Shown here one piece after another: positions 17,188 to 25,009 of a stretch of 64,000 nt of DNA. Source of the stretch: Streptomyces canus (GTDB lineage Bacteria; Actinomycetota; Actinomycetes; Streptomycetales; Streptomycetaceae); the NCBI RefSeq assembly GCF_001514145.1, contig NZ_KQ948657.1, positions 902,323 to 966,322 of the forward strand. Reading direction: 5' to 3'. The stretch's first letter is position 1, and each line of letters opens with the position of its first letter. The notes beneath the pieces were generated by a model, which searched no databases, was not told the DNA's origin, and saw nothing but the letters and a program-made list of their open reading frames with translations. Position numbers and translations under genes: made by a program.

Positions 17188-17218
17188 TTACCTACGGTAA
17201 CCTTACTCCAGAGTAAGG
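17188..17218. promoter_or_regulatory. Two adjacent palindromes in the thiolase/fabG4 divergent promoter
   Basis: Site 1, 17188-17200: TTACC-TAC-GGTAA. Site 2, 17201-17218: CCTTACTC-CA-GAGTAAGG, perfect 8-base arms. Both share TTAC/GTAA ends, so they look like two operators for one dimeric regulator controlling both directions. The TetR gene at 19471-20145, next to this cluster, is the obvious candidate. Confidence 0.65.
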
Positions 17219-17245
17219 AATCTGCGACCGACCCGGGAGATGGAC

Positions 17246-18526
17246 ATGGCCGACCGCTATCTGAGCTTCACCGGTACCGCGCCGGGTCGGTTCCTCACCC
17301 GCCGCCTGGGGCTTCCGCAACCTGCCGTTCTGCGGCGGTGGTCGGAGGGGTCCCCGGGGTTCGAGGGCGGGGTGCTGCATCTCACCGCGGGGAAGTCACA
17401 GCTTTCCGGTCCGGCGTTCTCGTCCCCGTCGGGCACCCCGGCCGCGGTGCTCCTCGACGCCACCGGGGTGGGGGACGTCGAGGGGCTCGCGGAGGTGCAC
17501 GCGGCACTGCACCCGGTCCTGCGGTCGGTCGCCGAGAGCGGGCGGGTCGTCGTCCTGGGGGCGCCGCTCGATCCCGTGGACCATCACCAGGCCGCCGCCC
17601 AGCAGGCGTTGGAGGGATTCACGCGCTCGCTGGGCAAGGAGATCGGGCGGGGCAGAACGGTCAACCTCGTACGGCTCACCGATGCGTCCGCGGCCGAGTC
17701 GACGCTGCGTTTCCTGCTCTCCCCCAAGTCGGCGTACGTCAGCGGTCAGGTGATCGAGGTCGGGGCGGCGCAGGAGGCCGACGTCGACTGGTCCCTCCCG
17801 CTCGCCGGGCGGACGGCCCTGGTGACCGGCGGGGCGCGGGGCATCGGTGCGGCGGTCGCCGAGACGCTGGCCAGGGACGGGGCCCGGGTGGTCGTACTCG
17901 ATGTGCCGGGGGCGCAGGCGGATGCCGAGCAGCTTGCCGCGCGGCTGGGGGGCAGTGCCCTCGCGCTGGACATCACGGCCGCGGACGCGGGCGCGCGGAT
18001 CGCGGAGGCGCTCCCCGAGGGGCTGGACGTGCTGGTCCATAACGCGGGGATCACCCGGGACCGGCGGCTGGTCAACATGCCCGCGGAGCGCTGGAGTTCG
18101 GTGCTCGAGGTGAATCTGGCGAGCGTGCTGCGCACGACGGACGCGCTGCTGGAGACGGGCACGCTGAGGCGGGGCGGGCGGATCGTCGCCACCGCGTCCA
18201 TCGCGGGGCTCGCGGGGAACGCCGGGCAGACGAACTACGGCGCGAGCAAGGCCGGTGTCGTCGGGCTGGTGCGCTCGCTGGCGCCCCGGGCGCGGGCCGA
18301 GCACGGGGTCACGGTGAACGCGGTCGCTCCCGGGTTCATCGAGACGAAGATGACGGCGGCGATCCCGCTGTTCATCCGGGAGGCGGGGCGGCGGATGAAC
18401 TCCCTCGGCCAGGGCGGGCTGCCGGCCGACGTGGCCGAGACGACGGCGTGGCTGGCGCACCCCGCGTCCGGCGCGGTGAACGGGCAGGTCGTGCGGGTGT
18501 GCGGCCAGAGTCTGCTGGGGGCGTAG
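17246..18526 (+). CDS. fabG4: Two-domain 3-oxoacyl-[acyl-carrier-protein]/CoA reductase (FabG4 type)
   Basis: 426 residues from the ATG that has GGGAG 6 bases upstream; an ATG two codons earlier overlaps that site. Residues about 1-190 are a degenerate flavodoxin/Rossmann domain lacking a full glycine motif. Residues about 195-426 are a classical SDR: cofactor loop TALVTGGARGIGAAVAETLA, NAG in VLVHNAGITRDR, catalytic Ser in VATASIAG and Tyr/Lys in TNYGASKAG. This long form matches mycobacterial FabG4, an NADH-dependent 3-oxoacyl-CoA reductase that works with HtdX. The stop TAG abuts or overlaps the start of the next gene, so they form one operon. A role in beta-oxidation or fatty acyl remodelling with the divergent thiolase is likely. 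Confidence 0.9.
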   Translation: MADRYLSFTGTAPGRFLTRRLGLPQPAVLRRWSEGSPGFEGGVLHLTAGKSQLSGPAFSSPSGTPAAVLLDATGVGDVEGLAEVHAALHPVLRSVAESGRVVVLGAPLDPVDHHQAAAQQALEGFTRSLGKEIGRGRTVNLVRLTDASAAESTLRFLLSPKSAYVSGQVIEVGAAQEADVDWSLPLAGRTALVTGGARGIGAAVAETLARDGARVVVLDVPGAQADAEQLAARLGGSALALDITAADAGARIAEALPEGLDVLVHNAGITRDRRLVNMPAERWSSVLEVNLASVLRTTDALLETGTLRRGGRIVATASIAGLAGNAGQTNYGASKAGVVGLVRSLAPRARAEHGVTVNAVAPGFIETKMTAAIPLFIREAGRRMNSLGQGGLPADVAETTAWLAHPASGAVNGQVVRVCGQSLLGA

Positions 18527-18531
18527 TGGGG

Positions 18532-19443
18532 ATGCACTCGGACGACGGGCAGGCCGGGGGGTCGTGCGGCGAGGAGTCGAACGGCCCGGGCCCGGATCCC
18601 CGCGGACCGCTCACCGTCCTCGCTCAGTCTCCCTCCCTCACTCCCCTCCTGGCCGTGGGCGCCCTGCGCTCCCCCTTCAAGCGGCCCGCCGCGACCGCGG
18701 ACTTCCCCCGCACCCGGCTGGTGCTACCCGGTCTGCGGGTGGACCTCGCGCGGCTCGCCGCCTACGAGCGGGTGTGCGGGTTCCCCACCGGGGAGGACGC
18801 GTTGCCGGTGACGTATCCCCATGTGCTGGGCTTTCCCCTGGCCATGAGCCTGATGAGCGGGCGGGACTTCCCACTGCCGTTGCTCGGGCTCGTGCACACG
18901 TCGATCGAGATCACGCGGTACCGGGGGCTGGTGGCCACGGGCGAGTACGAACTCACCGTGTACGTCGACGGGTTGGCGCCGCACCGGCGCGGTACGGAGG
19001 CCGCGGTGGTCACCGAGCTGCGGGTGGGCGAGGAGGTCGTATGGGAGTCGGTGAGCACGTATCTGGCCCGGCACCGCACGAAGGGAACCGACCGGGAGCA
19101 GGACCGCGAGCGGCATGAACCGCTGCCCGGCGTCGACGAGTGGCGGCTGGCCGGGGACATCGGCCGGCGTTACGCCGCCGCGTCCGGCGACCGCAACCCG
19201 ATCCACCTGTACCCGCTCACGGCCCGCCTCTTCGGCTTCCCGAGGGCGATCGCGCACGGCATGTGGACGGCGGCCCGCTGCCTGGCCGCCCACGGCACGC
19301 CCCAAGCGGTGCTGGTCCGGGCGGAGTTCAGGGCACCGGTGCTGCTGCCGAGCACGGTGACGTACGCGGCGAACGGCGAGCGCTTCGAGCTGTGCGGCGG
19401 GGAGCGCGTGCACGTGAGCGGGGGCGTCCATCCACTGACGTGA
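18532..19443 (+). CDS. htdX: MaoC-like 3-hydroxyacyl dehydratase/hydratase (HtdX type)
   Basis: About 303 residues. Starts at GTG 18526 (overlapping the fabG4 stop) and ATG 18532 are both plausible; I chose the ATG. The C-terminal half carries the hydratase-2 motif YAAASGDRNPIHLYPLTA with catalytic Asp and His, followed by GFPRAIAHGMW. The N-terminal half is a non-catalytic hot-dog half, giving a double-hot-dog enzyme of the usual 280-300 residues. It would interconvert trans-2-enoyl and (3R)-3-hydroxyacyl thioesters, matching the FabG4 reductase it follows. In M. tuberculosis htdX is next to fabG4 in the same order. Direction of flux (synthesis or degradation) cannot be told. Confidence 0.88.
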   Translation: MHSDDGQAGGSCGEESNGPGPDPRGPLTVLAQSPSLTPLLAVGALRSPFKRPAATADFPRTRLVLPGLRVDLARLAAYERVCGFPTGEDALPVTYPHVLGFPLAMSLMSGRDFPLPLLGLVHTSIEITRYRGLVATGEYELTVYVDGLAPHRRGTEAAVVTELRVGEEVVWESVSTYLARHRTKGTDREQDRERHEPLPGVDEWRLAGDIGRRYAAASGDRNPIHLYPLTARLFGFPRAIAHGMWTAARCLAAHGTPQAVLVRAEFRAPVLLPSTVTYAANGERFELCGGERVHVSGGVHPLT

Positions 19444-19470
19444 GGCGGACGCGGGCTTCGGACGCTGCTG

Positions 19471-20145
19471 TCAGCCGACCTGCAGCGGTGCGCCCTCCGA
19501 CGGTGTGTCCCGGAGGGTCCACGGTCGGCCCTCCATCAGGTTTCCGAGGCCCGCCCACGCGAAGTTCATGAGGGTGGCCGCCGACTGCCTCGCGGTCACG
19601 CCCTCGGTCGCGTTGGCCCAGGCCGCGAGGGACTCGGCGGCGCCGACGAGCGCCTCGGCGAGGCCGGCGACCTCGCGCTCGGGCAGGTCGGGATCGCGGT
19701 GCGCCTCGCGGGCCGCCACCACGATCAGGTGGGTCACGAACGCCACGATCTCCTCGCGCATCGCGGTGACCTCGGCGGCGAACGCCTCACCGTGGATACG
19801 GGCCTGGAGATGCAGCACGGACCAGGCGTGCGGGCTCCCCGAGGTGTGGGTGAAGAACGCCAGCAGCCCGTCCCAGAGCTGGCGGTCGGCCGGCAGCTCC
19901 GTCCGCACCCCCGTCCGCACCGCCTCCGTGAGCGCGGCCGCCTCCCGGCGGATGCACGCGGTGAAGAGGTCTTCCTTGGAGTTCAGGTACAGATACACCA
20001 ACGGCTTCGACACACCGGCGACTTCGGCGATCTCGTCCATCGACGCGGCCATGTACCCACGCTGCCCGAAGATCTCCACTGCGGCGTCCAGCATCTGCTG
20101 CTCCCGCACGGCACGCGGCATCCGCTTGCTCTTCACGACACCCAT
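19471..20145 (-). CDS. TetR/AcrR-family regulator, likely of the adjacent lipid genes
   Basis: 224 residues. The N-terminal DNA-binding region reads MLDAAVEIFGQRGYMAASMDEIAEVAGVSKPLVYLYLNSKEDLF (helix-turn-helix within EIAEVAGVSKPLVYLYL), typical TetR. The C-terminal ligand domain is helical and hydrophobic. It is convergent with htdX, 27 bases apart. A TetR gene also sits near htdX-fabG4-fadA2 in mycobacteria. The two palindromes at 17188-17218 are its probable targets; the inducer may be a fatty acyl-CoA, but this is inference. No clear Shine-Dalgarno precedes the ATG. Confidence 0.9.
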   Translation of the reverse strand: MGVVKSKRMPRAVREQQMLDAAVEIFGQRGYMAASMDEIAEVAGVSKPLVYLYLNSKEDLFTACIRREAAALTEAVRTGVRTELPADRQLWDGLLAFFTHTSGSPHAWSVLHLQARIHGEAFAAEVTAMREEIVAFVTHLIVVAAREAHRDPDLPEREVAGLAEALVGAAESLAAWANATEGVTARQSAATLMNFAWAGLGNLMEGRPWTLRDTPSEGAPLQVG

Positions 20146-20191
20146 GCGCAAAGCCTACGGTCACGCGGGCACGGCAGCGCGGGCGTTGACC

Positions 20192-20503
20192 TCAGGAGGT
20201 CTGCGGGGCCTGCCCCTGGGGACGGCTCGCCTCGTCGGCTGCCTCGTCCTCCTGGCTGCGGTTCGCCTCGAGGTTGGCCTTCATCCGGTCGACCCGCTGC
20301 ACGACCTTGATGGAGGCGCGGTCACGCTCCTTGCGCAGGACCACGAAGCTGATCGGAGCCGAGAGCAGCAGGGAGAGCAGGACGATCCACATGCCGTTGG
20401 AGTCGCCGAGGCCGCGCGGGGCGAGGCCGGAGTAGACGAGGCCCCAGACGACCACGAGGCAGCCCACCAGGATCCCGAGGCGCATCAGCGTGTAGCGGAG
20501 CAT
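20192..20503 (-). CDS. DUF4229 membrane protein
   Basis: 103 residues from the ATG with GGAAGAG about 9 bases upstream. It begins MLRYTLMRLGILVGCLVVVW, a first membrane segment, then SGLAPRGLGDSNGMWIVLLS and a second segment ending LLSAPISFVVLRKERD. The cytoplasmic tail VVQRVDRMKANLEANRSQEDE is charged and helical, probably a short coiled coil. This is the DUF4229 pattern, common in actinobacteria; no function is known to me. It stands alone between the TetR and acetyltransferase genes. Confidence 0.85.
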   Translation of the reverse strand: MLRYTLMRLGILVGCLVVVWGLVYSGLAPRGLGDSNGMWIVLLSLLLSAPISFVVLRKERDRASIKVVQRVDRMKANLEANRSQEDEAADEASRPQGQAPQTS

Positions 20504-20599
20504 GTCAATCCACTCTTCCGTATCCGTATCGAACGGCCCGAACACCCCAAAGGGGCACCGTCCAGTGAAGCACGCCGGACACCCGGTCTTCGAACGGGG

Positions 20600-21124
20600 T
20601 CAGGCGAGCGGCAGCAGCATGATCACGTCGTCCCGGTCGTCACCCGGTGCGACGCGGATCGCGCCGGGTATGCGGCCGACCTCCTTGTAGCCGCAGGAGC
20701 CGTAGAAACGCTCCAGACCGAGGCCGCCGCGACAGGTGAGCCGTATCGCCTCGATGTCCTCGAAGGTGCGGGCCGCGTCGGCCGCCGCCGAGAGGAGGTC
20801 GCGGCCGTAGCCCCTGCCCTGGTGGCGGGGGTGCACCATCACCGTGTACAGCCACACCCAGTGGGTCATGAGCCGGTGCGTGTTGAGGCTGAAGAAGGCG
20901 GTGGCGGCGACCTGTCCGTCCTCGTCGTGTCCTACGAGCAGCCGCGTGCGTCCCTCCGCCATCCCCACGAAGTGCTTCACCAGCTCGGGGCGGACCGTCT
21001 CCCGCTCCACCGGCGCCACGAAACCGACGGCTCCGCCCGCGTTGGAGACGTCCGTCCACAGGTCGAGGACCCCGTCGCGAAGGGCGGGGGTGACGGCCGG
21101 GTCGAGGGTGAAGGTAAGGGGCAT
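20600..21124 (-). CDS. GNAT-family N-acetyltransferase
   Basis: 174 residues forming one GNAT domain. The acetyl-CoA pyrophosphate loop is VHPRHQGRGYGRDLLSAA (Q/R-x-x-G-x-G), preceded by beta4 LYTVMV and followed by RLTCRGGLGLERFYGSCGYKEVGR, the usual beta5/alpha4 with N/G-x-x-x-x-F-Y-x-x-x-G-Y. Substrate is unknown: GNATs acetylate small amines, proteins or antibiotics. The nearest neighbours, DUF4229 and UdgX, give no metabolic clue. It starts with ATG. Confidence 0.88.
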   Translation of the reverse strand: MPLTFTLDPAVTPALRDGVLDLWTDVSNAGGAVGFVAPVERETVRPELVKHFVGMAEGRTRLLVGHDEDGQVAATAFFSLNTHRLMTHWVWLYTVMVHPRHQGRGYGRDLLSAAADAARTFEDIEAIRLTCRGGLGLERFYGSCGYKEVGRIPGAIRVAPGDDRDDVIMLLPLA

Positions 21125-21182
21125 GGGGGAAGGCTAGACATTACGCATCCGGCGCCTCAACCCGATTCCGGCGTCACATGCG

Positions 21183-21833
21183 TCACCCCAGCGCCCGGGC
21201 CGCCACCTCCAGGTCCGTCACCAGGCCCCGGTACGCACCCTCCCTGTCCTCGGCCCGCAGTACGGCCGACGGATGCACGGTCGGCACGAGTCGCTCCCGC
21301 CTGCCGTGGATCTCCTCCTCCAGCACGGTCCCGCGCACCTGCGTCACCCGGAACGACGAGCCGAGCAGCGCCTTGCCGGCGGTGGCGCCGAGGACGACGA
21401 TCAACTCCGGTTCGACGAGCTCCAGCTCCTTGGCGAGCCAGGGGCCGCAGGCCGTCATCTCCCGGAGGCTGGGCGCCTTGTGGATACGGCGCTTGCGGGG
21501 CTCGGCCTGCGTGAACTTGAAGTGCTTCACCGCGTTGGTGACGTAGGCGTCCGCCGGTTCGATACCGGCCTCCGCGAGGGCACGGTCGAGAAGCTTGCCG
21601 GCGGGACCGACGAAGGGCTTCCCCTGCCGGTCCTCCTGGTCGCCGGGCTGCTCCCCGACGAGCATCACGCGCGCGTGTACGGCGCCCTCGCCGAAGACGG
21701 TCTGCGTCGCGTCCCGGTGCAGGGGACAGCCACGGCAGCCGGCGGCGGCCTTGCGCAGCGCGGCCAGACCGCCGCGGCCGGGAACGAAGGGTTCGGCGGT
21801 GTAGGCGTCTTCCGGTGACTTGGTGCTCACCAT
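21183..21833 (-). CDS. udgX: UdgX-type uracil-DNA glycosylase (uracil-DNA cross-linking)
   Basis: 216 residues; GTG one codon upstream is also possible and no ribosome site is clear. The family-4-like core has cysteines of the iron-sulfur cluster (C33-R-G-C36), motif GEQPGDQED (60-68), GPAG, VTNAVKHFKF and the C-terminal VPTVHPSAVLR. The insertion RKRRIHKAP contains K-R-R-I-H (114-118), the loop that defines UdgX. In Mycobacterium smegmatis the equivalent His attacks the abasic sugar and leaves the enzyme covalently linked to uracil-containing DNA. The protein should therefore bind uracil in DNA irreversibly, a suicide repair enzyme. The gene stands alone, upstream of a long tandem repeat array that occupies its 5' side, so its promoter is tight against the repeat. 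Confidence 0.9.
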   Translation of the reverse strand: MVSTKSPEDAYTAEPFVPGRGGLAALRKAAAGCRGCPLHRDATQTVFGEGAVHARVMLVGEQPGDQEDRQGKPFVGPAGKLLDRALAEAGIEPADAYVTNAVKHFKFTQAEPRKRRIHKAPSLREMTACGPWLAKELELVEPELIVVLGATAGKALLGSSFRVTQVRGTVLEEEIHGRRERLVPTVHPSAVLRAEDREGAYRGLVTDLEVAARALG

Positions 21834-21915
21834 GCTGGGCGAGTACCCGGGGTGGGGGAACGCGAACGAAGGGGACGACTTGCGCCGGAAGCGCGGCTGG
21901 GGCCGGTGGGGGCCG

Positions 21916-22495
21916 GTCGCGCAGTTCCCCGCGCCCCCAAGGGGCTGCAGCCGCCGTCCGCCGCGGGCGGGCCCACGCGACCGGAAGAGGCCACTCGCGC
22001 CCGACACGCGACTGCGGGCCGGCAGGAGCCCGTCGCGCAGTTCCCCGCGCCCCCAAGGGGCTGCAGCCGCCGTCCGCCGCGGGCGGGCCCACGCGACCGG
22101 AAGAGGCCACTCGCGCCCGACACGCGGCTACGGGCCGGCAGGAGCCCGTCGCGCAGTTCCCCGCGCCCCCAAGGGGCTGCAGCCGCCGTCCGCCGCGGGC
22201 GGGCCCACGCGACCGGAAGAGGCCACTCGCGCCCGACGCGCGACTGCGGGCCGGTAGGGACCCGTCGCGCAGTTCCCCGCGCCCCCAAGGGGCTGCAGCC
22301 GCCGTCCGCCGCGGGCGGGCCCACGCGACCGGAAGAGGCCACCTACGCCCGACGCGCGGCTGCGGGCTGGTAGGGGCTGGTCGCGCAGCCCCGCGCCCTC
22401 AAGGGGCTGCAGCCGCCGTCCGCCGCGGGCGGGCCCACGCGACCGGAAGAGGCCACTCGCGCCCGACGCGCGGCTGCCCCCCGCGCCCCTCGGCG
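21916..22495. repeat. Five tandem copies of a 116-bp GC-rich repeat
   Basis: The marker GTCGCGCAG begins at 21916, 22032, 22148, 22264 and, slightly altered, 22380: an exact 116-base period. Copies 1-4 are nearly identical (differences such as CGACACGCG/CGACGCGCG and GGCAGGAGCC/GGTAGGGACC); copy 5 has a small deletion near TTCCCC and a TC for CC change, and its end diverges. Each unit can fold: CCCC-CAA-GGGG, and GGGCGGGCCC. The array fills the gap between udgX and mqnE. 116 is not a multiple of 3, and open frames across it on both strands are not genes. The GCGCAGTTCCCCGCGCCCC part resembles a short intergenic element common in Streptomyces. Confidence 0.95.
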
Positions 22496-22508
22496 TCCGA
22501 CCTCGGGG

Positions 22509-23672
22509 TCAGAGCCGCATCGGCTGCGGCTCCTCGCGGCGTCCCGCGTCCGGGCCGTCGTACTCGCGAATGATCTCGTACCGCGTGTTCCGCTCCACCG
22601 GGCGGAAGCCCGCGTCGCGGATCAGGTCCAGCAGGTCCTCGCGGGTCAGTTTGTTCGGGGTGCCGTAGTTGTCGGCGTCGTGGGTGATCTTGTACTCGAC
22701 CACCGAGCCGTCCATGTCGTCCGCGCCGTGCTGGAGGGCCAGCTGGGCCGTCTGGACGCCGTGCATGACCCAGAAGACCTTGACGTGCGGGACGTTGTCG
22801 AACAGCAGCCGGGAGACCGCGAAGGTCTTCAGGGCCTCCGCGCCCGTCGCCATCCGCGTGCGCGCCTGGAGGCGGTTCCTGACCTTGCCGTCCTTCACGT
22901 CCACGAAGTCGTGCTGGTAGCGCAGCGGGATGAAGACCTGGAAGCCGCCGGTCTCGTCCTGGAGCTCGCGCAGGCGCAGGACGTGGTCGACGCGGTGCCG
23001 GTGCTCCTCGATGTGGCCGTACAGCATGGTGCTCGGGGTCTTGAGACCCTTCTCGTGCGCCAGGCGGTGGATCCGGGACCAGTCCTCCCAGTGGGTCCGG
23101 TGGTCCACGATGTGCTGCCGGACCTCCCAGTCGAAGATCTCCGCGCCACCGCCGGTGAGGGACTCCAGGCCCGCGTCGATCAGCTCGTCCAGGATCTCCG
23201 ACGCCGACAGACCCGAGATGGTCTCGAAGTGGTGGATCTCCGTCGCGGTGAAGGCCTTCAGGGAGACGTCCGGAAGCGCGGCCTTCAACTCGCGCAGCGA
23301 CCGCGGGTAGTAGCGCCACGGCAGGTTCGGGTGCAGGCCGTTGACGATGTGCAGTTCGGTGAGGTTCTCGCCCTCCATCGCCTTGGCGAGCTTCACCGCC
23401 TCCTCGATGCGCATCGTGTACGCGTCCTTCTCGCCCGGCTTGCGCTGGAAGGAGCAGTAGGCGCAGGACGCCGTGCACACATTGGTCATGTTGAGGTGAC
23501 GGTTGACGTTGAAGTGGACGACGTCGCCGTTCTTCCGCGTCCGCACCTCGTGCGCGAGGCCGCCGAGCCAGGCCAGGTCGTCCGACTCGTACAGTGCGAT
23601 GCCGTCCTCACGGGTCAGCCGTTCACCGGCCCCGACCTTCTCCTCCAGCTCGCGCTTGAGCCCGACATCCAT
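22509..23672 (-). CDS. mqnE: Aminofutalosine synthase MqnE (radical SAM)
   Basis: 387 residues from the ATG with GGAAGAGG about 7 bases upstream. The radical-SAM cluster motif is C66-T-A-S-C70-A-Y-C73 in NMTNVCTASCAYCSFQRKPG. Other family blocks are ELHIVNGLHPNLPWRYY, LKAFTATEIHHFE, GGGAEIFDWEVR, STMLYGHIEEHRHR and KITHDADNYGTPNKL. MqnE adds the adenosyl radical to 3-[(1-carboxyvinyl)oxy]benzoate to give aminofutalosine, the second step of the futalosine menaquinone route. The next genes upstream (Lrp regulator, ubiX-like, mqnP, mqnL) belong to the same pathway's late steps, on the same strand, as in S. coelicolor around SCO4490-SCO4494. Confidence 0.96.
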   Translation of the reverse strand: MDVGLKRELEEKVGAGERLTREDGIALYESDDLAWLGGLAHEVRTRKNGDVVHFNVNRHLNMTNVCTASCAYCSFQRKPGEKDAYTMRIEEAVKLAKAMEGENLTELHIVNGLHPNLPWRYYPRSLRELKAALPDVSLKAFTATEIHHFETISGLSASEILDELIDAGLESLTGGGAEIFDWEVRQHIVDHRTHWEDWSRIHRLAHEKGLKTPSTMLYGHIEEHRHRVDHVLRLRELQDETGGFQVFIPLRYQHDFVDVKDGKVRNRLQARTRMATGAEALKTFAVSRLLFDNVPHVKVFWVMHGVQTAQLALQHGADDMDGSVVEYKITHDADNYGTPNKLTREDLLDLIRDAGFRPVERNTRYEIIREYDGPDAGRREEPQPMRL

Positions 23673-23719
23673 GCCCACACCTCTTCCGACGACCCCGAAC
23701 GACTCCGACAACCGTACGT

Positions 23720-24175
23720 CTACGCCTCTTCGGGCAGCTCTCCGACCCGGTTCTCCCACTTCGTGGAGAGCACGATCGTGGTACGGGTCCGGGAGACGCC
23801 CTTGGTCCCGGACAGCCGCCGGATGATCTTCTCCAGACCGTCGACGTCCGACGCCCGGACCTTCAGCATGTACGAGTCGTCACCCGCGATGAACCAGCAG
23901 TCCTCGATCTCGCCGAGGTCCCTCAGCCGGCGCGCCACGTCCTCGTGGTCGACGGCGTCCCCCAGCGAGATACCGATCAGCGCGGTGACGCCGAGGCCGA
24001 GCGAGGCGGCGTCGACGGTGGCGCGGTAACCGGTGATGACCCCGGCCGCCTCCAGCCGGTTGATGCGGTCGGTGACGCTGGGTCCCGACAGACCGACGAG
24101 GCGCCCCAGCTCCGCGTAGGAGGCCCGGCCGTTCTCCCTCAGGGCCTGGATGAGCTGCCTGTCCACCGCGTCCAT
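23720..24175 (-). CDS. Lrp/AsnC-family transcriptional regulator
   Basis: 151 residues. N-terminal winged helix: DAVDRQLIQALRENGRASY, then ELGRLVGLSGPSVTDRINRL. The C-terminal half is the RAM (regulation of amino acid metabolism) beta-alpha-beta-beta domain, with the ligand-loop pattern EIEDCWFIAGDDSYMLKV (G-D/x-D/Y). These regulators form dimers and octamers and respond to amino acids. It sits between mqnE (47 bases on) and the ubiX-like gene on the same strand, so it may be co-transcribed with menaquinone genes or control them; the effector is unknown. Confidence 0.93.
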   Translation of the reverse strand: MDAVDRQLIQALRENGRASYAELGRLVGLSGPSVTDRINRLEAAGVITGYRATVDAASLGLGVTALIGISLGDAVDHEDVARRLRDLGEIEDCWFIAGDDSYMLKVRASDVDGLEKIIRRLSGTKGVSRTRTTIVLSTKWENRVGELPEEA

Positions 24176-24233
24176 GCGATCGAAGCCTTCCGCTGAAAAG
24201 TGCCTGAAGTGATGAGAGGTACTGCCACGTGCC

Positions 24234-24917
24234 TTACTGACCCGACGCGCCGCCGCCCAGCTCGCCCTGCCAGCGGCGGTACAGGTCGTGCCCGACCCCC
24301 GCGGCGTCCAGCACCCGCCCGGCGACGAAGTCCACCAGGTCCTGGATGTGGGTGGCGCCCGCGTAGAAACCCGGCGAGGCCGGGACCACGCTCGCGCCCG
24401 CGTCGTCGAGCGTGACGAGATGCCGGAGGGTCTGGCCGTTCAAAGGGGTTTCCCGTACGGCCACGACCAGCTTGCGGCGCTCCTTGAGGGTGACGCTCGC
24501 GGCCCGCTGCAGCAGGTCCTTGGACAGGCCGAGGGCGACTCCGGCGACGCAGGCGGTGGAGGCGGGGACGATCAGCATCCCCTTGCTCGGATACGACCCC
24601 GAGGACGGCCCCGCGGCCAGGTCCCCGGCGTTCCAGTACCGCACGTCGGTGATGTCCGCCTCGAAGGTGCCGGGCTTGCCGTCGGCCCCCCGGTCCAGCC
24701 ATTCCCGCAGGTCCTCGCGCCAGTGCGCGTCCCGGAAGGAGATCCCCGTCTCGTCGAGGAGGGTGAGCCGCGAGGCACGGGAGACCACCAGGTCGACGCT
24801 CTCACCGGCGGCGAGGAGCGCGCGCAGCACGGACGCGGCATACGGGGTGCCGGAGGCGCCGGACACCCCTACGATCCAAGGCGTACGCCGCGTCTCTCCT
24901 GGCTTGACTGGGTTCAC
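24234..24917 (-). CDS. ubiX: UbiX-like flavin prenyltransferase (MqnM type)
   Basis: 227 residues from GTG. Flavoprotein loop GVSGASGTPYAASVLRAL binds FMN; further family blocks are STACVAGVALGLSKDLLQRA and LKERRKLVVAVRETPLN, then DAGASVVPASPGFYAG. UbiX joins dimethylallyl phosphate to FMN to make prenylated FMN, the cofactor needed by UbiD-type decarboxylases. The UbiD-like mqnL lies two genes upstream on the same strand, so it most likely supplies cofactor for that late menaquinone step. About 230 residues is slightly longer than the 185-210 of many UbiX proteins owing to an insert around REWLDRGADGKPGTFEAD. Confidence 0.92.
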   Translation of the reverse strand: MNPVKPGETRRTPWIVGVSGASGTPYAASVLRALLAAGESVDLVVSRASRLTLLDETGISFRDAHWREDLREWLDRGADGKPGTFEADITDVRYWNAGDLAAGPSSGSYPSKGMLIVPASTACVAGVALGLSKDLLQRAASVTLKERRKLVVAVRETPLNGQTLRHLVTLDDAGASVVPASPGFYAGATHIQDLVDFVAGRVLDAAGVGHDLYRRWQGELGGGASGQ

Positions 24918-25009
24918 ACCCCCGAGCCTATCCGGCGCCACAGGGTGGGAACCGGCCAAGGGGGCCGGTCGTTCCTTGGATGGGGACGAGTGAGTGGTGG
25001 GGGGTTGCC

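Noticed and set aside
21916..22495. CRISPR array
   Set aside because: Copies are directly adjacent and 116 bases long, with no unique spacers and no cas genes.
21815..22573. Long open frames on both strands across 21.8-22.6 kb
   Set aside because: They are produced by the 116-bp tandem repeat, which has no stops in several frames; the translations are Arg/Pro/Gly-rich repeats without ribosome sites.
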